DNA of 64,000 nucleotides from Lysobacterales bacterium. Lineage in GTDB: Bacteria > Pseudomonadota > Gammaproteobacteria > Xanthomonadales > Xanthomonadaceae. The notes under the pieces were generated by a model. That model saw only the letters and a program-made list of their open reading frames with translations. It was not told the DNA's origin and made no database searches. Shown here piece after piece: positions 27,133-35,811 of the stretch. The first letter of the stretch is position 1, and each line of letters begins with the position of its first letter. The position numbers were made by a program, and so were the translations under genes. The DNA lies in the NCBI GenBank assembly GCA_016718605.1, contig JADKCY010000013.1:62001-126000 (forward strand), in the 5' to 3' direction.

Positions 27133-27574
27133 GATTTCGTCGCATCCGGCGGGCGATTCCTACAACGGCGAACACCTCGATCTCGATGTCCCGTAAGCAG
27201 ATGTCGGGCGTGTGTTGGTCGGCGGCGCGAAGACACACGTGCTCGGTGCTGGGTAGATAGAACTTGCAGCTGGGCTGCTGGCCATCCCACGTGGCGATCA
27301 CGATGTCGCCAGATTGCGGCTGCACCGAACGATCCACGACCAGAAGGTCGCCATCAAGGATGCCCGCACCCACCATGGAGTGCCCGCACGCGCGGTACAG
27401 GTAGGTCGCCGATGGACGCGCGACAAGCCAGCGATGCAGGTCGATGCCATCGTCCAGGAAATCCTCCGCAGGTGAAGGAAAGCCAAGCTGCGCAGACATT
27501 CCGGCGACCGGCAATTCGTGTGGCGATGGGTCGAGGCTGGCAGGCCCCAAAGGGAGGGCTGAAGTAGGTTTCAT
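27116..27574 (-). CDS. umuD: UmuD, S24-family self-cleaving polymerase V subunit
   Basis: The 152-aa protein has an Ala-Gly cleavage site at residues 24-25 ('ELPVAGMSAQLGF'), the nucleophile Ser66 in 'ACGHSMVGAGI', and the general-base Lys104 in 'SCKFYL'. These match the UmuD arrangement (cleavage site 24-25, then Ser and Lys about 38 apart). RecA-stimulated self-cleavage would make UmuD', which activates UmuC. It is the first gene of the umuDC operon; the upstream region was not resolved into a clear LexA box. Confidence 0.9.
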   Translation of the reverse strand: MKPTSALPLGPASLDPSPHELPVAGMSAQLGFPSPAEDFLDDGIDLHRWLVARPSATYLYRACGHSMVGAGILDGDLLVVDRSVQPQSGDIVIATWDGQQPSCKFYLPSTEHVCLRAADQHTPDICLRDIEIEVFAVVGIARRMRRNHVRTG

Positions 27575-27705
27575 GGCTACAGGATACGGGCCCGTGTCTC
27601 AGCGTATGAGACCTTGCGCAGCACAGAGTGACGCAGTAGCGTCCTCACCACTTGCGCAGACGCGCCAGACCGAGCTCCCGGCATAGGAGCACACGTTGAT
27701 TCCCT

Positions 27706-27726
27706 CTGTGGGCACCCTGCCCACAG
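27706..27726 (+). promoter_or_regulatory. Leader hairpin before the gene at 27756
   Basis: ctgtgggca and tgcccacag form a perfect 9-bp stem with a 3-nt loop. A second possible pairing, ggtgcc with ggcacc, lies between it and the start and would include the ribosome site. It could regulate translation or act as an attenuator. Confidence 0.45.
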
Positions 27727-27755
27727 GCGAGGTGCCCCTTTTTCTTGGAGGCACC

Positions 27756-28454
27756 ATGGAAGTAGTTATTAACGAGGCGCAAGAGCTCTACGTCCTGAAG
27801 CAACCGATGGGCTACAGCTGTTTGGGCTTTGATGTCGTCTTGCGCGAGATCCGCCTCATGGCGACGCGGATCAAGCCGCTGGGTTGGCTGAACGCGCACG
27901 TCCAGACCCTGCAACGGGGATCGATGGAGGCCTACGAAGTCTACCGGCAGGCGTTGGATCACCTCCGCCAAAGCCGAATTCAGACCGAGACCTGGTTTGA
28001 CGAGGAAACGCCGGCAGCACTGAAAAAGGTGCTGGAGGCCTGTCGCAGAGACGGCACACGCGTCAGGCTCTGGTACGGCGATAGGCATTCAGGCCGCTCC
28101 TGGATGGATGAGAATGATGTCTACGGCACCATTGGACGGAGCGGCGGGACCATTCGAATCCCCTTGATCTGCCCACCACGATCCTCCTCCGGCAGCGCAT
28201 TGCGCGATGGGAGCATTGTCCGAATTGATGATGTCATTGCCCGCAAGACGCTGTGGGCGCACCGGAAATTCCACTTGCCTGAGACCGTGTTGCAGGCGAT
28301 CTCACCGCCGATGGAGACCGATGGTCAGCGCTACGTGGTCGAAGCCCTGGTAGAGGGGAAGACGCACGCACGCTTTGGTAGTTGGGATGAGGCAGGCCAC
28401 TGGCTTGCCATGCAGTCGGGGCGCTGTCTCGACAATCCCGAAAAAGACGACTGA
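27756..28454 (+). CDS. Hypothetical plasmid protein, 232 aa
   Basis: ATG at 27756 has the ribosome site ttggag at good spacing. The protein contains 'RVRLWYGDRHSGRSWMDENDVYGTIGRS' and 'GSIVRIDDVIARKTLWAHRKFHLP'. This pattern is familiar from uncharacterised proteins on large plasmids, but no function can be assigned. It has no membrane segment. A strong 12-bp hairpin follows the stop. Confidence 0.6.
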   Translation: MEVVINEAQELYVLKQPMGYSCLGFDVVLREIRLMATRIKPLGWLNAHVQTLQRGSMEAYEVYRQALDHLRQSRIQTETWFDEETPAALKKVLEACRRDGTRVRLWYGDRHSGRSWMDENDVYGTIGRSGGTIRIPLICPPRSSSGSALRDGSIVRIDDVIARKTLWAHRKFHLPETVLQAISPPMETDGQRYVVEALVEGKTHARFGSWDEAGHWLAMQSGRCLDNPEKDD

Positions 28455-28464
28455 TCCACCCGAT

Positions 28465-28492
28465 GCCTGGCCTCGCATTCGCGAGGCCAGGC
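28465..28492 (+). terminator. 12-bp perfect hairpin after the gene ending at 28454
   Basis: gcctggcctcgc and gcgaggccaggc pair perfectly around a 4-nt loop. It lacks a T tract, so it may act as a weak terminator or processing barrier before the next gene at 28557. Confidence 0.55.
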
Positions 28493-28556
28493 TCAACCCA
28501 TGACCCGGCGGGCAGTGACCCGCAGGGGTGACTCCGCCAAAAGATGAGGAGTTCGT

Positions 28557-29147
28557 ATGAGTGCTATTCACCCGGTCGATGAGACCCTGCAGGTGAACGG
28601 GAGCGATGCTGCCACCTACTTTGTGCGCACCGCCAACGGCGCGGTGTGGCCTGTGAAGGCGGGCCGATGCGAAGGCAAAGTGCGCGTGAGCGGAACGCCT
28701 GCGGATCAGGAGGACATGCTGGACGCGATCGCCGAAGCGGTCACCGGAAGCTGTGTTGGTTTAGAAGACTTTGCCTACAAGGACTGTGGCGGTGGCGTCT
28801 ATGATTTCAGCGGACGTCTTGGCGATTCGGAATCCGAAGACGATCGCACACAGGTCGTGCAAGTGGATGATCCAGAGCTACCTTCGCTTCTTTCGGCGTG
28901 GCTCGGCGTTGACGAGCCCGCAGCGCGCCATGCGATCAGTGGCATCGACAACCACTATGGTCACGAGACCGTTCTGGCCATCGCGGGGACACTGAACGAG
29001 ATTCGTACGCCGGCATTTCCCGATCCGGCGAGCTACGTTCGTATCCTGCGCGCAGGCTATGAAGTTGCGTACTGGGTTTGTGACGAGTGGCAAGAGCAAC
29101 CCGAAGAGGTCATGGGGGCAATCTTGGGCGCAGCGAGGCGGCCATGA
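28557..29147 (+). CDS. Hypothetical acidic protein, 196 aa
   Basis: Start preceded by gatgagga. Early residues 'VDETLQVNGSDAATYFVRTANGAVWPVKAGRC' look beta-rich; the C-terminal half is helical and acidic, ending 'WVCDEWQEQPEEVMGAILGA'. Not recognised. Its stop overlaps the next start (ATGA), indicating an operon of two. Confidence 0.55.
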   Translation: MSAIHPVDETLQVNGSDAATYFVRTANGAVWPVKAGRCEGKVRVSGTPADQEDMLDAIAEAVTGSCVGLEDFAYKDCGGGVYDFSGRLGDSESEDDRTQVVQVDDPELPSLLSAWLGVDEPAARHAISGIDNHYGHETVLAIAGTLNEIRTPAFPDPASYVRILRAGYEVAYWVCDEWQEQPEEVMGAILGAARRP

Positions 29148-29524
29148 GCCACGGCCGATGGGATGCCCTGCTGTCACAGATCACCCATGCGAACGGATGG
29201 ACGATGCGGCATCAGTCGCCACACACGGCGGTTGAAAAAAGGGTCGAGACCGCCGTTGGGCTCAAGCAGGCAAGCCTGTGTTGGGTCTCGCGGGACGATG
29301 AACGGCCACGGATTTGGGCGCGGTACGACAGCGAAGGGCGAAATGTCCTCGAATCGGTCTGGCTGCATCCGCTTGAGCAGGCGGATGAAGAACAGGCGAA
29401 GGCAGAAATCCACGCGATGTTGCAGCGGATTGATGCGGCAATCGACGGTAGCTATGCCAGAGCGTTGTGGCTCGAGCACAACTATCTCGCGCCTGACACC
29501 ACCCCGAAAACGCAACACAGTTGA
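29144..29524 (+). CDS. Hypothetical protein, 126 aa
   Basis: Coupled to the previous gene by a 4-bp overlap. It contains 'SLCWVSRDDERPRIWARYDSEG' and a helical end 'EIHAMLQRIDAAIDGSYARALWLEHNYL'. No motif recognised. A strong terminator follows at once. Confidence 0.55.
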   Translation: MSHGRWDALLSQITHANGWTMRHQSPHTAVEKRVETAVGLKQASLCWVSRDDERPRIWARYDSEGRNVLESVWLHPLEQADEEQAKAEIHAMLQRIDAAIDGSYARALWLEHNYLAPDTTPKTQHS

Positions 29525-29526
29525 AC

Positions 29527-29552
29527 AAAAGGGCCGCTATAGCGGCCCTTTT
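29527..29552. terminator. Bidirectional intrinsic terminator
   Basis: The sequence is a 26-bp perfect palindrome centred on ctatag, with A-run and T-run flanks, and it lies between the stop at 29524 (plus) and the end of the helicase gene at 29553 (minus). It can end transcription from both sides. Confidence 0.9.
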
Positions 29553-31034
29553 TTACGGTCGAATGATTTGGCGGTTTGGGTAGATCCCCAGGATCCGTTC
29601 CATGACGCGACCATAGGCGAAGCCCGGATTGCTCGCACGTCCTTCGAGGACATGCAGGACGCGCCCAGAGAGGCCCTGGCGACGCACCAGGCGGCCAATA
29701 CCCTGGCGCAACGCGATCGCAGTCGCCAACATCTCGGCCGCGTGAGTACCCATACGACGTTTGCGGGCAAGATGGGTCAGCGTGCGATTGGTGCCGATGG
29801 GCAGACGCGCGATGACCAGGTCGGTGAGGAGACGATCCTTTTCCGGCGCAATCGAACGGTTGGAAAGATCCAATCCGGTCCAGCAGTTGCCAACCCCCAC
29901 CATCACCGCGTAGATGCCTTGAGCGCGTCGTGCCATGAACTCGTTCTTGGTGATCTCCAACGGCCTTCCTGGCTCTTGGGAAACAACGGCGTCAGACCCA
30001 AGGCGACCGACAAGATGCTCGGCGATGGCCATTCGATCGGCGTGACTGGTCAGCAAGAGCAGCACACCACCTCGCTGATGGGCTTCGTTGTGAATCACGA
30101 TTCCAGCCACGTAATCGGCGATCTCCTCGATCCACCGACGAAGAGCGAGCGCGGATTGCTGACCATCGCTATCGCGACGCGGATAGTTCAACCATTCCTC
30201 ATGCGGACGTCGCTCTGGCGCGGGTGGGATTCGCACTTCCACCGGTTGGGTGACCCATGCCGGATGCACGGGCGGTAGGACAATGCCGCGTCGAGGTCGC
30301 ACGCCAGAATCGAAGGATGGCTTCAGCGGGATCGATCCCCGTCTGGGTGAGCAAGGTGGCACTGCACACACGCTGCGCTCGGCGACGTTGTTCCACAGGA
30401 AATCAAGCGATGCGCTGACATCCATGCGGCCGGTTTCGAAGCTTGGCCAGGAGAGATCGGGACTCCAGGAGACGCGCATTCCAACCCCAATCGTGGCGGA
30501 GTCCGAGCGCAAGCCGAGCTTCAAGTCTTCTACCGCGCGACGGATGCGACCGAGCGCGGCGATTGATGCCGGGTCGTAGGCCGCCTTCTTGGCGGTCGCG
30601 TGCTTCCTGCAAAGGGTTCAGGCTTTGCAAAAGGCGCTGCAGCGCCGTGACAAAGGGGGCGTCGAGGACGAGCGATCGGGGAGAACGCGAGAGCACCACG
30701 CCATCACCCTGCAGAGACGCCCCCAATTGCCGCAGTCCGTCGCGTGCATCGAGCAGGGCCGGCAAGGCGTTCTTCAGGACACGACGATTGGCCTCGCTGA
30801 GCGCATCGGACTGGACCAGCGTGCGTGCGGCACCGACCAGACGCCATACCGATTCACCGCTGGCAAAGGTCCGCGCAAAGGCTTCTTCGAGAAGGTGGGC
30901 CTCATCGACGACAAGCACAGCGTTCTCGGGCAAGCGAGGCTTCTGACGGGTATCGTCGATGTGATCGAGATTGCCAAGCAGATCGTTCTGTTGCTGATAG
31001 GAGAGAAGCGCCAGCGCGTTGCCTTCCGGAACTT
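29553..31034 (-). pseudogene. DinG/XPD-type helicase, N-terminally truncated and frameshifted
   Basis: Reading the minus strand from about 31034: 'ALALLSYQQQNDLLGNLD', the Walker B motif 'AVLVVDEAHLLEEAFA', and a C-terminal domain with 'GVGNCWTGLDLSNRS' (motif V) and 'RQGIGRLVRRQGLSGR' (motif VI). This is the DinG/XPD superfamily. One frame change near 30580 ('QEARDRQ' to 'AYDPASIAALGRIRRAV') joins the two open parts. The Walker A segment and the first 100 or more residues are absent; the sequence instead runs into CRISPR-like repeats at 31035. DinG-family helicases occur in type IV-A CRISPR systems (Csf4) and also as repair helicases, so identity as Csf4 is possible but not shown. Confidence 0.65.
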
Positions 31035-31185
31035 GTGAGCCCCGCGTGATCGGGGATTCAAGGGCAGTAGAGAAGCTCTGGCAGGGACCGCAATAGTGTG
31101 CCCCGCGCGAGCGGGGATTCAAGGCATCGATAATTCTCAATCTGCACTTCCATCTCGTGTCCCCCGCGTGAGCGGGGATTCTAGG
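31035..31185 (+). CRISPR. Degenerate three-repeat CRISPR mini-array, type I-E/IV-A-like
   Basis: Three 29-bp repeats lie at 31035-31063, 31096-31124 and 31157-31185, separated by two unrelated 32-bp spacers (31064-31095, 31125-31156), giving an exact 61-bp period. Each repeat holds the palindromic core ccccgcgtgagcgggg or a one- to two-base variant and ends in gattcaagg or gattctagg; the usual type I-E ending is gat(a/g)aaccg. All three differ from each other, so the array looks old. No cas1/cas2 or effector genes occur in the window apart from the adjacent DinG-like fragment. Confidence 0.85.
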
Positions 31186-31344
31186 AGGCAGGGGGGGGGG
31201 CGCTGGATCGATGGCGATTCCCAGTGCGCCCCGTGTGAAAGGTAATTCAGAGCAAATTGCGCCCGTAGTCCATAGCTGCGTTTTAATTTGCGCGCCTCAT
31301 CCCGGCAGGACATAGTTGTCTGAAAGCAACCCAGAGAGATCGAT

Positions 31345-31551
31345 ATGGCAGACCCGACGGAAACAGAACGCTTCGACCAGGCGTATCGGACCCTCAAGAA
31401 CACCGTTCAGGCCCTCGACGAGCTTCCGCCCGAGGCGATTGATAAGGCACTGGAGCTGGCAGCGGTTGCCGTCCAAGCCCACGCGTCAGCCAAAGCGCGA
31501 CTGGATGCCTGTCGAACCCAGTTCCAGAACCTTTTCCAGGAGGGAAACTGA
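31345..31551 (+). CDS. Small helical protein, 68 aa
   Basis: A ribosome site (gagagatcgatATG) precedes the start. The protein is predicted to be almost wholly helical ('FDQAYRTLKNTVQALDELPP', 'ALELAAVAVQAHASAKARLD'). Its stop overlaps the next start by one base. It resembles small plasmid proteins of unknown role; a coiled-coil partner function is possible. Confidence 0.6.
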   Translation: MADPTETERFDQAYRTLKNTVQALDELPPEAIDKALELAAVAVQAHASAKARLDACRTQFQNLFQEGN

Positions 31552-31757
31552 TGTCTTCCAATCCAACCACGTCCCACCTGAAGGTGATCACCACGGGCGG
31601 CACCCCGAAGGCGCGGCAGTTTCTCAATGCGATGATCGCTGGCGACGATGAAGGGTGCGCGCGGATCTTCGACGAAATCATGGACAGCCAGCCCAAGGTC
31701 TCGGTGATTGAGGGGGGCAAGGCCAGCGACGCCGACCCGATCGACACGAAAGCCTGA
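31551..31757 (+). CDS. Small hypothetical protein, 68 aa
   Basis: Coupled to the preceding gene (TGATG). It has a basic N-terminus and an acidic helical middle ('GDDEGCARIFDEIMDSQPKV'). Unrecognised. An intrinsic terminator follows, so the two small genes form a two-gene operon. Confidence 0.6.
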   Translation: MSSNPTTSHLKVITTGGTPKARQFLNAMIAGDDEGCARIFDEIMDSQPKVSVIEGGKASDADPIDTKA

Positions 31758-31763
31758 AACAAA

Positions 31764-31805
31764 AAGGCCCTCGCACGCTTTCGCGTGTCGAGGGCCTTCT
31801 TCTTT
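31764..31805 (+). terminator. Intrinsic terminator between converging genes
   Basis: aaggccctcgcacgc pairs with gcgtgtcgagggcctt across a 4-nt loop with a single bulge, followed by tcttctttct; an A-run precedes it on the other side. It ends the small-gene operon and probably also the converging minus-strand gene ending at 31806. Confidence 0.88.
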
Positions 31806-32021
31806 CTACTTTCGTCGCCGCGCGATGATGGCGTTCACCTCACCGCGCGCGCGCTGCTCTTCTTCGAAGAGCGTGAGCAAGTACCGCAAGTCGCGGTACT
31901 CGTGTCCCTGAGGCGTCACCGCCAACAGGGCGTGCAGTTGTCCGATCTTCTCGGACAGCTGGCGGTCAGACGCGGTATCGGCGAACCGATGCAGCGCCGT
32001 TTTTTCCTCTTTCTCGAGCAT
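31806..32021 (-). CDS. Small charged protein, 71 aa
   Basis: The ATG at 32021 has an excellent ribosome site (agaggag); longer reading frames upstream lack one. The protein is helical with 'ASDRQLSEKIGQLHALLA' and 'RYLLTLFEEEQRARGEVNAII'. Function unknown. Confidence 0.55.
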   Translation of the reverse strand: MLEKEEKTALHRFADTASDRQLSEKIGQLHALLAVTPQGHEYRDLRYLLTLFEEEQRARGEVNAIIARRRK

Positions 32022-32176
32022 GCTGCTCTCCTCTTGAAGGGCAGCACCCCGGGACGGGGCGAGCCCCGTTTGGGTGGTGGGTCCGAAGACCCCGTGTGCC
32101 GGAATGCAGCCCGGCTGCTGACCGCGTGAGCGGTGATGAAAAAAGCAATAGCAGCAGACGATGTGCTGCGCAATCC

Positions 32177-32551
32177 TCAGCTCGGCGTAGATCGCGAACG
32201 AGGTCGCCAGGCGTCGTGGCAAAGGCGCGCGGACCTCAACACTGTGAGTCGCCGAGCAAGATCACCACAGGCGGACTGCAGTGCGCGCGGCCAATGTGAA
32301 TAAGAGCCACCGGTGATCAGTGTCCCATCGGTACCGTAGCCATGTTCGCCAACGGACTGCAGCGCGCGGTGTTGAATTTCAAGCCAAGCAATCAGCCGAT
32401 TCAACGCTGTCAATCGCCGACGGTGCCGGTCTTCTGGCCAATGCCCGAAGATGCGTCGAAATGCGGGTTTGTATTCCAGCACTCGGGGACGTCTGTTCCA
32501 CAAGGTAGGTTTGCGCGGTAGGTGTTGCAGGTACTGCTGGATAGCTGCCAT
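32177..32551 (-). CDS. Basic hypothetical protein, 124 aa
   Basis: The ATG at 32551 has a gatggag site upstream. The protein is rich in Arg and Trp ('PTLWNRRPRVLEYKPAFRRIFGHW', split here around its conserved-looking Trp residues) with a helical centre ('LTALNRLIAWLEIQHRALQ'). Basic character suggests nucleic-acid binding, but no family is recognised. Confidence 0.45.
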   Translation of the reverse strand: MAAIQQYLQHLPRKPTLWNRRPRVLEYKPAFRRIFGHWPEDRHRRRLTALNRLIAWLEIQHRALQSVGEHGYGTDGTLITGGSYSHWPRALQSACGDLARRLTVLRSARLCHDAWRPRSRSTPS

Positions 32552-32615
32552 GAGCGGGCTCCATCTGGCGCCCGCCCAATGGGTCGGCGCCCATTGGGGA
32601 AATGAAGTAATCGAG

Positions 32616-33169
32616 TTAGGCCGCAAGTTGGGCGGCTGACTCGGACGATTCGACGGTCTCGAAGTAGTAGATCTCGCCAGTTTTCGGGTCGATCCTCGAC
32701 AGCGTGTGACCCATCGACCGATAGCGATCGGGCACAACCCAGTTCAGCTTGCCGTGGGCGAGAAGCACCCTGGCCTTCTCGGCGCTGATGTCGGCGCCAG
32801 AAAGAAATGGCGCATGCACGAAGGTGTGAACCATGCCGTTTTCGATCTTCAGCCGCTTGATGTCCGCCTCAGTGCATCCTCGAACCGGACGCAGGCAAGG
32901 GATCCACTAACCGGATAGACCGCTGCGGCGGCGTCAACGACGGTCACGCGCTCCAGCGTCTGTGTCGGGCGCTTGATCACCAAGTAGGCGAGCTGGCCTA
33001 ACGAATCGGGCAGCTGCTGAATTTCGTGCCAGTCCGTGAGGCCTAAACCACAGTAGACGCCAAGAAAGTTTTTGGTTTTCCAAGCGTTCAACTTCTTCGT
33101 GAATCGCTCCGGCGGACGCGGGGTGCCATCGGAGACCGAGACGACGGTGCCCAAAGGGATGTTGCTCAT
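32616..33169 (-). pseudogene. Hypothetical protein, about 185 aa, with one frameshift
   Basis: The first part, starting at ATG 33169 ('SNIPLGTVVSVSDGTPRPPE'), runs to about 32885. A shift of one base leads to 'GCTEADIKRLKIENGMVHTF' and on to the stop at 32616, a continuation that looks natural. The upstream ribosome site (aggagcgacaatc) is good. No known family. The break may be a sequencing indel. Confidence 0.5.
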
Positions 33170-33519
33170 GATTGTCGCTCCTTCAAAAAATGAGGAGCGA
33201 CCTGGAGAGGCTCCCCTCAGGAAAGTGGCACAAGGCCAGCGTGTGTCCTTGTAGACCAGGACTCGGTCGGCGTCACAGGGACGGTTGGGAAATTTCTATC
33301 GGAAGGGTGTGTGCTGCGCAAGCGCTGCCCTCAACGAGGCTTTCGAGGAAGTCGAGTTTCGACGCCGATGGATGCGCAAAGAACGTCGATATATTCTGAA
33401 AAATCGTCAGCTACGCGCGCAGGGGAGATGAAATCCCCGATGTTTTTGGGGTCATTCCTTTAATTGGCGGTGGGTCACTCGTCGGATGATGATCAGGCAA
33501 TTTCCTGATCGAGCTGACC
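33170..33519. promoter_or_regulatory. Divergent intergenic region with operator-like palindrome
   Basis: No gene seen in this 350-bp gap between divergent genes. At 33491-33510 gatcagg and cctgatc flank caattt, a perfect 7-bp inverted repeat just 10 bp before the start at 33520, well placed for a repressor or for hiding the ribosome site. AT-rich patches near 33390 and 33450 could be promoter elements. Confidence 0.45.
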
Positions 33520-33870
33520 ATGCTGGACCTAATCCGCACTGCCCTGTCGAAATTTCGCTACCGCTTCAACGATGAGCGGGAGCTCCACGAGGGCATCAAA
33601 CTGGCCTTGGATGTTGCTGGGCTGCCGTATCAGCACGAGTTCATCGCATCGGCGCAGCACCGCTTGGACTTCCTCGTCGACGATCATTGGATCATCGAAG
33701 CGAAGATCAAAGGCACGCAAACCGCTGCGATCCGGCAGGCAGGCCGCTATGCCCATCTGCCCATGGTGCACGGGATCCTGATTGCCACGACCAAGGCGTG
33801 GGCGGTAGGTTCGCTGAGCGGGCTGGCAGTCCCCGTTCACGTGGTCAAACTTGAGCGGCAGGCGTTCTGA
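33520..33870 (+). CDS. Small PD-(D/E)XK nuclease-like protein, 116 aa
   Basis: The active-site pattern of the restriction-endonuclease fold is visible: Glu in 'NDERELHEGIKLALD', Asp in 'RLDFLVDDHW' and Glu-x-Lys in 'WIIEAKIKGT'. The rest ('RQAGRYAHLPMVHGILIATT') fits a core-fold strand-helix-strand. It is about the minimum size for the fold, so it may act with a partner. Its stop overlaps the SNF2 helicase start by one base, making a functional pair likely: nuclease plus helicase. Confidence 0.75.
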   Translation: MLDLIRTALSKFRYRFNDERELHEGIKLALDVAGLPYQHEFIASAQHRLDFLVDDHWIIEAKIKGTQTAAIRQAGRYAHLPMVHGILIATTKAWAVGSLSGLAVPVHVVKLERQAF

Positions 33871-35591
33871 TGTTTGCGGCGACTGGCCACGTTGAACATG
33901 TCCACGGACAGTGGCGGGTGCGATGCCAGCCCGACGTGCGCACGCGACTCAAGCGCATGCTGCCTCGCGTGTCCAAGCATGCCGGCGATGAGGTGGTGAT
34001 CTCGCATACGCCAGAGAACTGCCGGGATCTGCTGTGGTTTCTCGATCGCTTTCCGATGTCGGTTTCGAACCTGGCGCTGCTGGAGCAGGGATCGGCAGCC
34101 CATCGAGAAGAAGAGATTCAGGTTGCCCGAATTCTTGAAGGGCGCGTGGACCTGCCGCCGGTTCAGTTGAACCGCCCAGCGCGAGACTACCAACGGGCGT
34201 CTGCAGCGCATCTGGAAACGGTCAAAGGCATGGTGCTCGCGGACGATCTCGGTACCGGTAAGACCGTCAGCGCCATCTGCTCCATCGTGCAGAGCCAGAA
34301 CCTGCCCGCATTGGTGGTCTGTCCTGCGCATCTGAAGCACCACTGGGTCGAAAAGATCAACGAGTTCGCCCCGGATCTACTGGTCCACGTCATTGCCAAG
34401 GGAACAGTGGAGCCGTTGATCAAGCTGCCTCGCCGAAGCCGACGTGGCGCACAGCTCGACATGTTTGCCCATCGGATGCCCGATGTATTGATCGTGAGCT
34501 ACCACAACCTACGCGGGTGGGCGGACGAACTGGCCAACCAGGTCAAGCTGATCATCTTTGACGAGTGTCAGCAGCTTCGTCGTGAGGGGACACAGATCTA
34601 CAGCGCTGCTCAACATGTCGCAGCGAGTGCCCGCCGGCGCCTTGGGTTGAGCGCCACACCGATCCACAACTATGGATCGGAGATCTTCCCGATTGTGCAG
34701 GTGTTAAAGCCGGACCTTCTGGGTGAGCGCGAGGAGTTCTTGCGCGAGTGGTGCCAACCTGGCGGAGACGGCAAAGCGCGCCTGGCCGACCCGAGCGAAT
34801 TCGGCGTCTATCTGCGACGCACAGGATTTTTGCTACGTCGGACTAGGTCAGACATCGGGCGCGAGCTGCCACCGGTCACGCGCGTGGTGCATGAGATCGA
34901 CGCCGACACCGAAGCCTTGGTTGCTGTCGAAAGCGATGCCCTGCGCTTGGCCAACACCATTCTGGCCGCGACCGAGGCCAATCGGGGCGACCGCATGCGT
35001 GCCACCGCGCACCTGGGCGAGTTGCTGCGCCAGGCCACTGGCATTGGCAAGGCCCCCTATGTCGCGCAGTTCGTGCAAATGCTTCTGGAATCCGGTGAGC
35101 CAGTGGTCCTGTTTGGGTGGCATCGCGAGGTCTATGCGATCTGGGCAGAGTTGCTCAAGGAGCACCGACCCGTCTTCTACACCGGCAGCGAATCCGACAC
35201 CGAGAAGCACGCGGCGGTGCAGTCCTTCGTCAGCGGGCAGACGAATCTGTTGATCATGTCCTTGCGCTCGGGTGCGGGCGTCGACGGCCTCCAGGCGCGC
35301 AGTCGCGTGGCGGTGTTTGGTGAGTTCGACTGGACCTATGCCGTCCATGAGCAATGCATTGGACGTCTCGACCGCGACGGTTCGGTTGGCGGTGTTGTCG
35401 CCTATTTCATGCTCTCCACGAGCGAGGACAGTATCGATCCGGTGATGGCCAACGTACTCGGCCTAAAGCGCGCCGAGCTCGATGGCCTTCGTTCGCCAAA
35501 TTGCGCACTGATCGAGGCCGTGGAGGATGGCTCTGAGGCCATTCGCTCGCTGGCCTCCCACTATCTCAAGAGGAAACGTGATGAGTCCTGA
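33870..35591 (+). CDS. SNF2-family helicase/translocase with a clamp-binding-like motif
   Basis: The 573-aa protein shows the SNF2 order: 'RPARDYQRASAAHL', Walker A 'LADDLGTGKTVSAI' (124-136), 'VVCPAHLKHHW' (Ia), the Walker B 'IIFDECQQLR' (DECQ, 231-234), 'LSATPIHN' (III), 'EPVVLFGWHREVY' (IV), 'LIMSLRSGAGVDGLQ' (V) and 'EQCIGRLDRDGS' (VI). It resembles SMARCAL1-like annealing helicases of phages and plasmids. Residues 195-199 read QLDMF, very close to the beta-clamp-binding consensus, inside an insert between motifs Ia and II. It is embedded in an operon with a nuclease-like gene and a sliding-clamp gene. Confidence 0.85.
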   Translation: MFAATGHVEHVHGQWRVRCQPDVRTRLKRMLPRVSKHAGDEVVISHTPENCRDLLWFLDRFPMSVSNLALLEQGSAAHREEEIQVARILEGRVDLPPVQLNRPARDYQRASAAHLETVKGMVLADDLGTGKTVSAICSIVQSQNLPALVVCPAHLKHHWVEKINEFAPDLLVHVIAKGTVEPLIKLPRRSRRGAQLDMFAHRMPDVLIVSYHNLRGWADELANQVKLIIFDECQQLRREGTQIYSAAQHVAASARRRLGLSATPIHNYGSEIFPIVQVLKPDLLGEREEFLREWCQPGGDGKARLADPSEFGVYLRRTGFLLRRTRSDIGRELPPVTRVVHEIDADTEALVAVESDALRLANTILAATEANRGDRMRATAHLGELLRQATGIGKAPYVAQFVQMLLESGEPVVLFGWHREVYAIWAELLKEHRPVFYTGSESDTEKHAAVQSFVSGQTNLLIMSLRSGAGVDGLQARSRVAVFGEFDWTYAVHEQCIGRLDRDGSVGGVVAYFMLSTSEDSIDPVMANVLGLKRAELDGLRSPNCALIEAVEDGSEAIRSLASHYLKRKRDES

Positions 35592-35796
35592 ATTCCAATT
35601 CGACCCCGCCTTCACCCCCGAGCCGCCGCGACCAGAGATGTCCGTCCCGCCGCTCACCGATCTGCAGCGAAAGCTGCGTTCGCCCGATCCGACCATCCGT
35701 GCCGCCGCCCAGGTGGCCTGCGCGGAGCTCGCCGACACGCCAGAGCGTGCAGCGGCCTTCCGACACGCCGTGATGCAGCGACTGCACCAGAACTAA
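35581..35796 (+). CDS. Small protein between helicase and clamp genes, 71 aa
   Basis: The ATG at 35581 overlaps the helicase end by 11 bp and has an aagagg site. It starts with a Pro-rich disordered part and ends in a helix ('ADTPERAAAFRHAVMQRLHQ'). Unrecognised. Its tight position suggests an accessory factor of the helicase or the clamp. Confidence 0.6.
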   Translation: MSPEFQFDPAFTPEPPRPEMSVPPLTDLQRKLRSPDPTIRAAAQVACAELADTPERAAAFRHAVMQRLHQN

Positions 35797-35811
35797 CCAG
35801 GAGCCCGAGCC

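Noticed and set aside
26584..27567. Plus-strand 327-aa ORF opposite umuC/umuD
   Set aside because: Antisense to well-supported umuDC; no conserved features.
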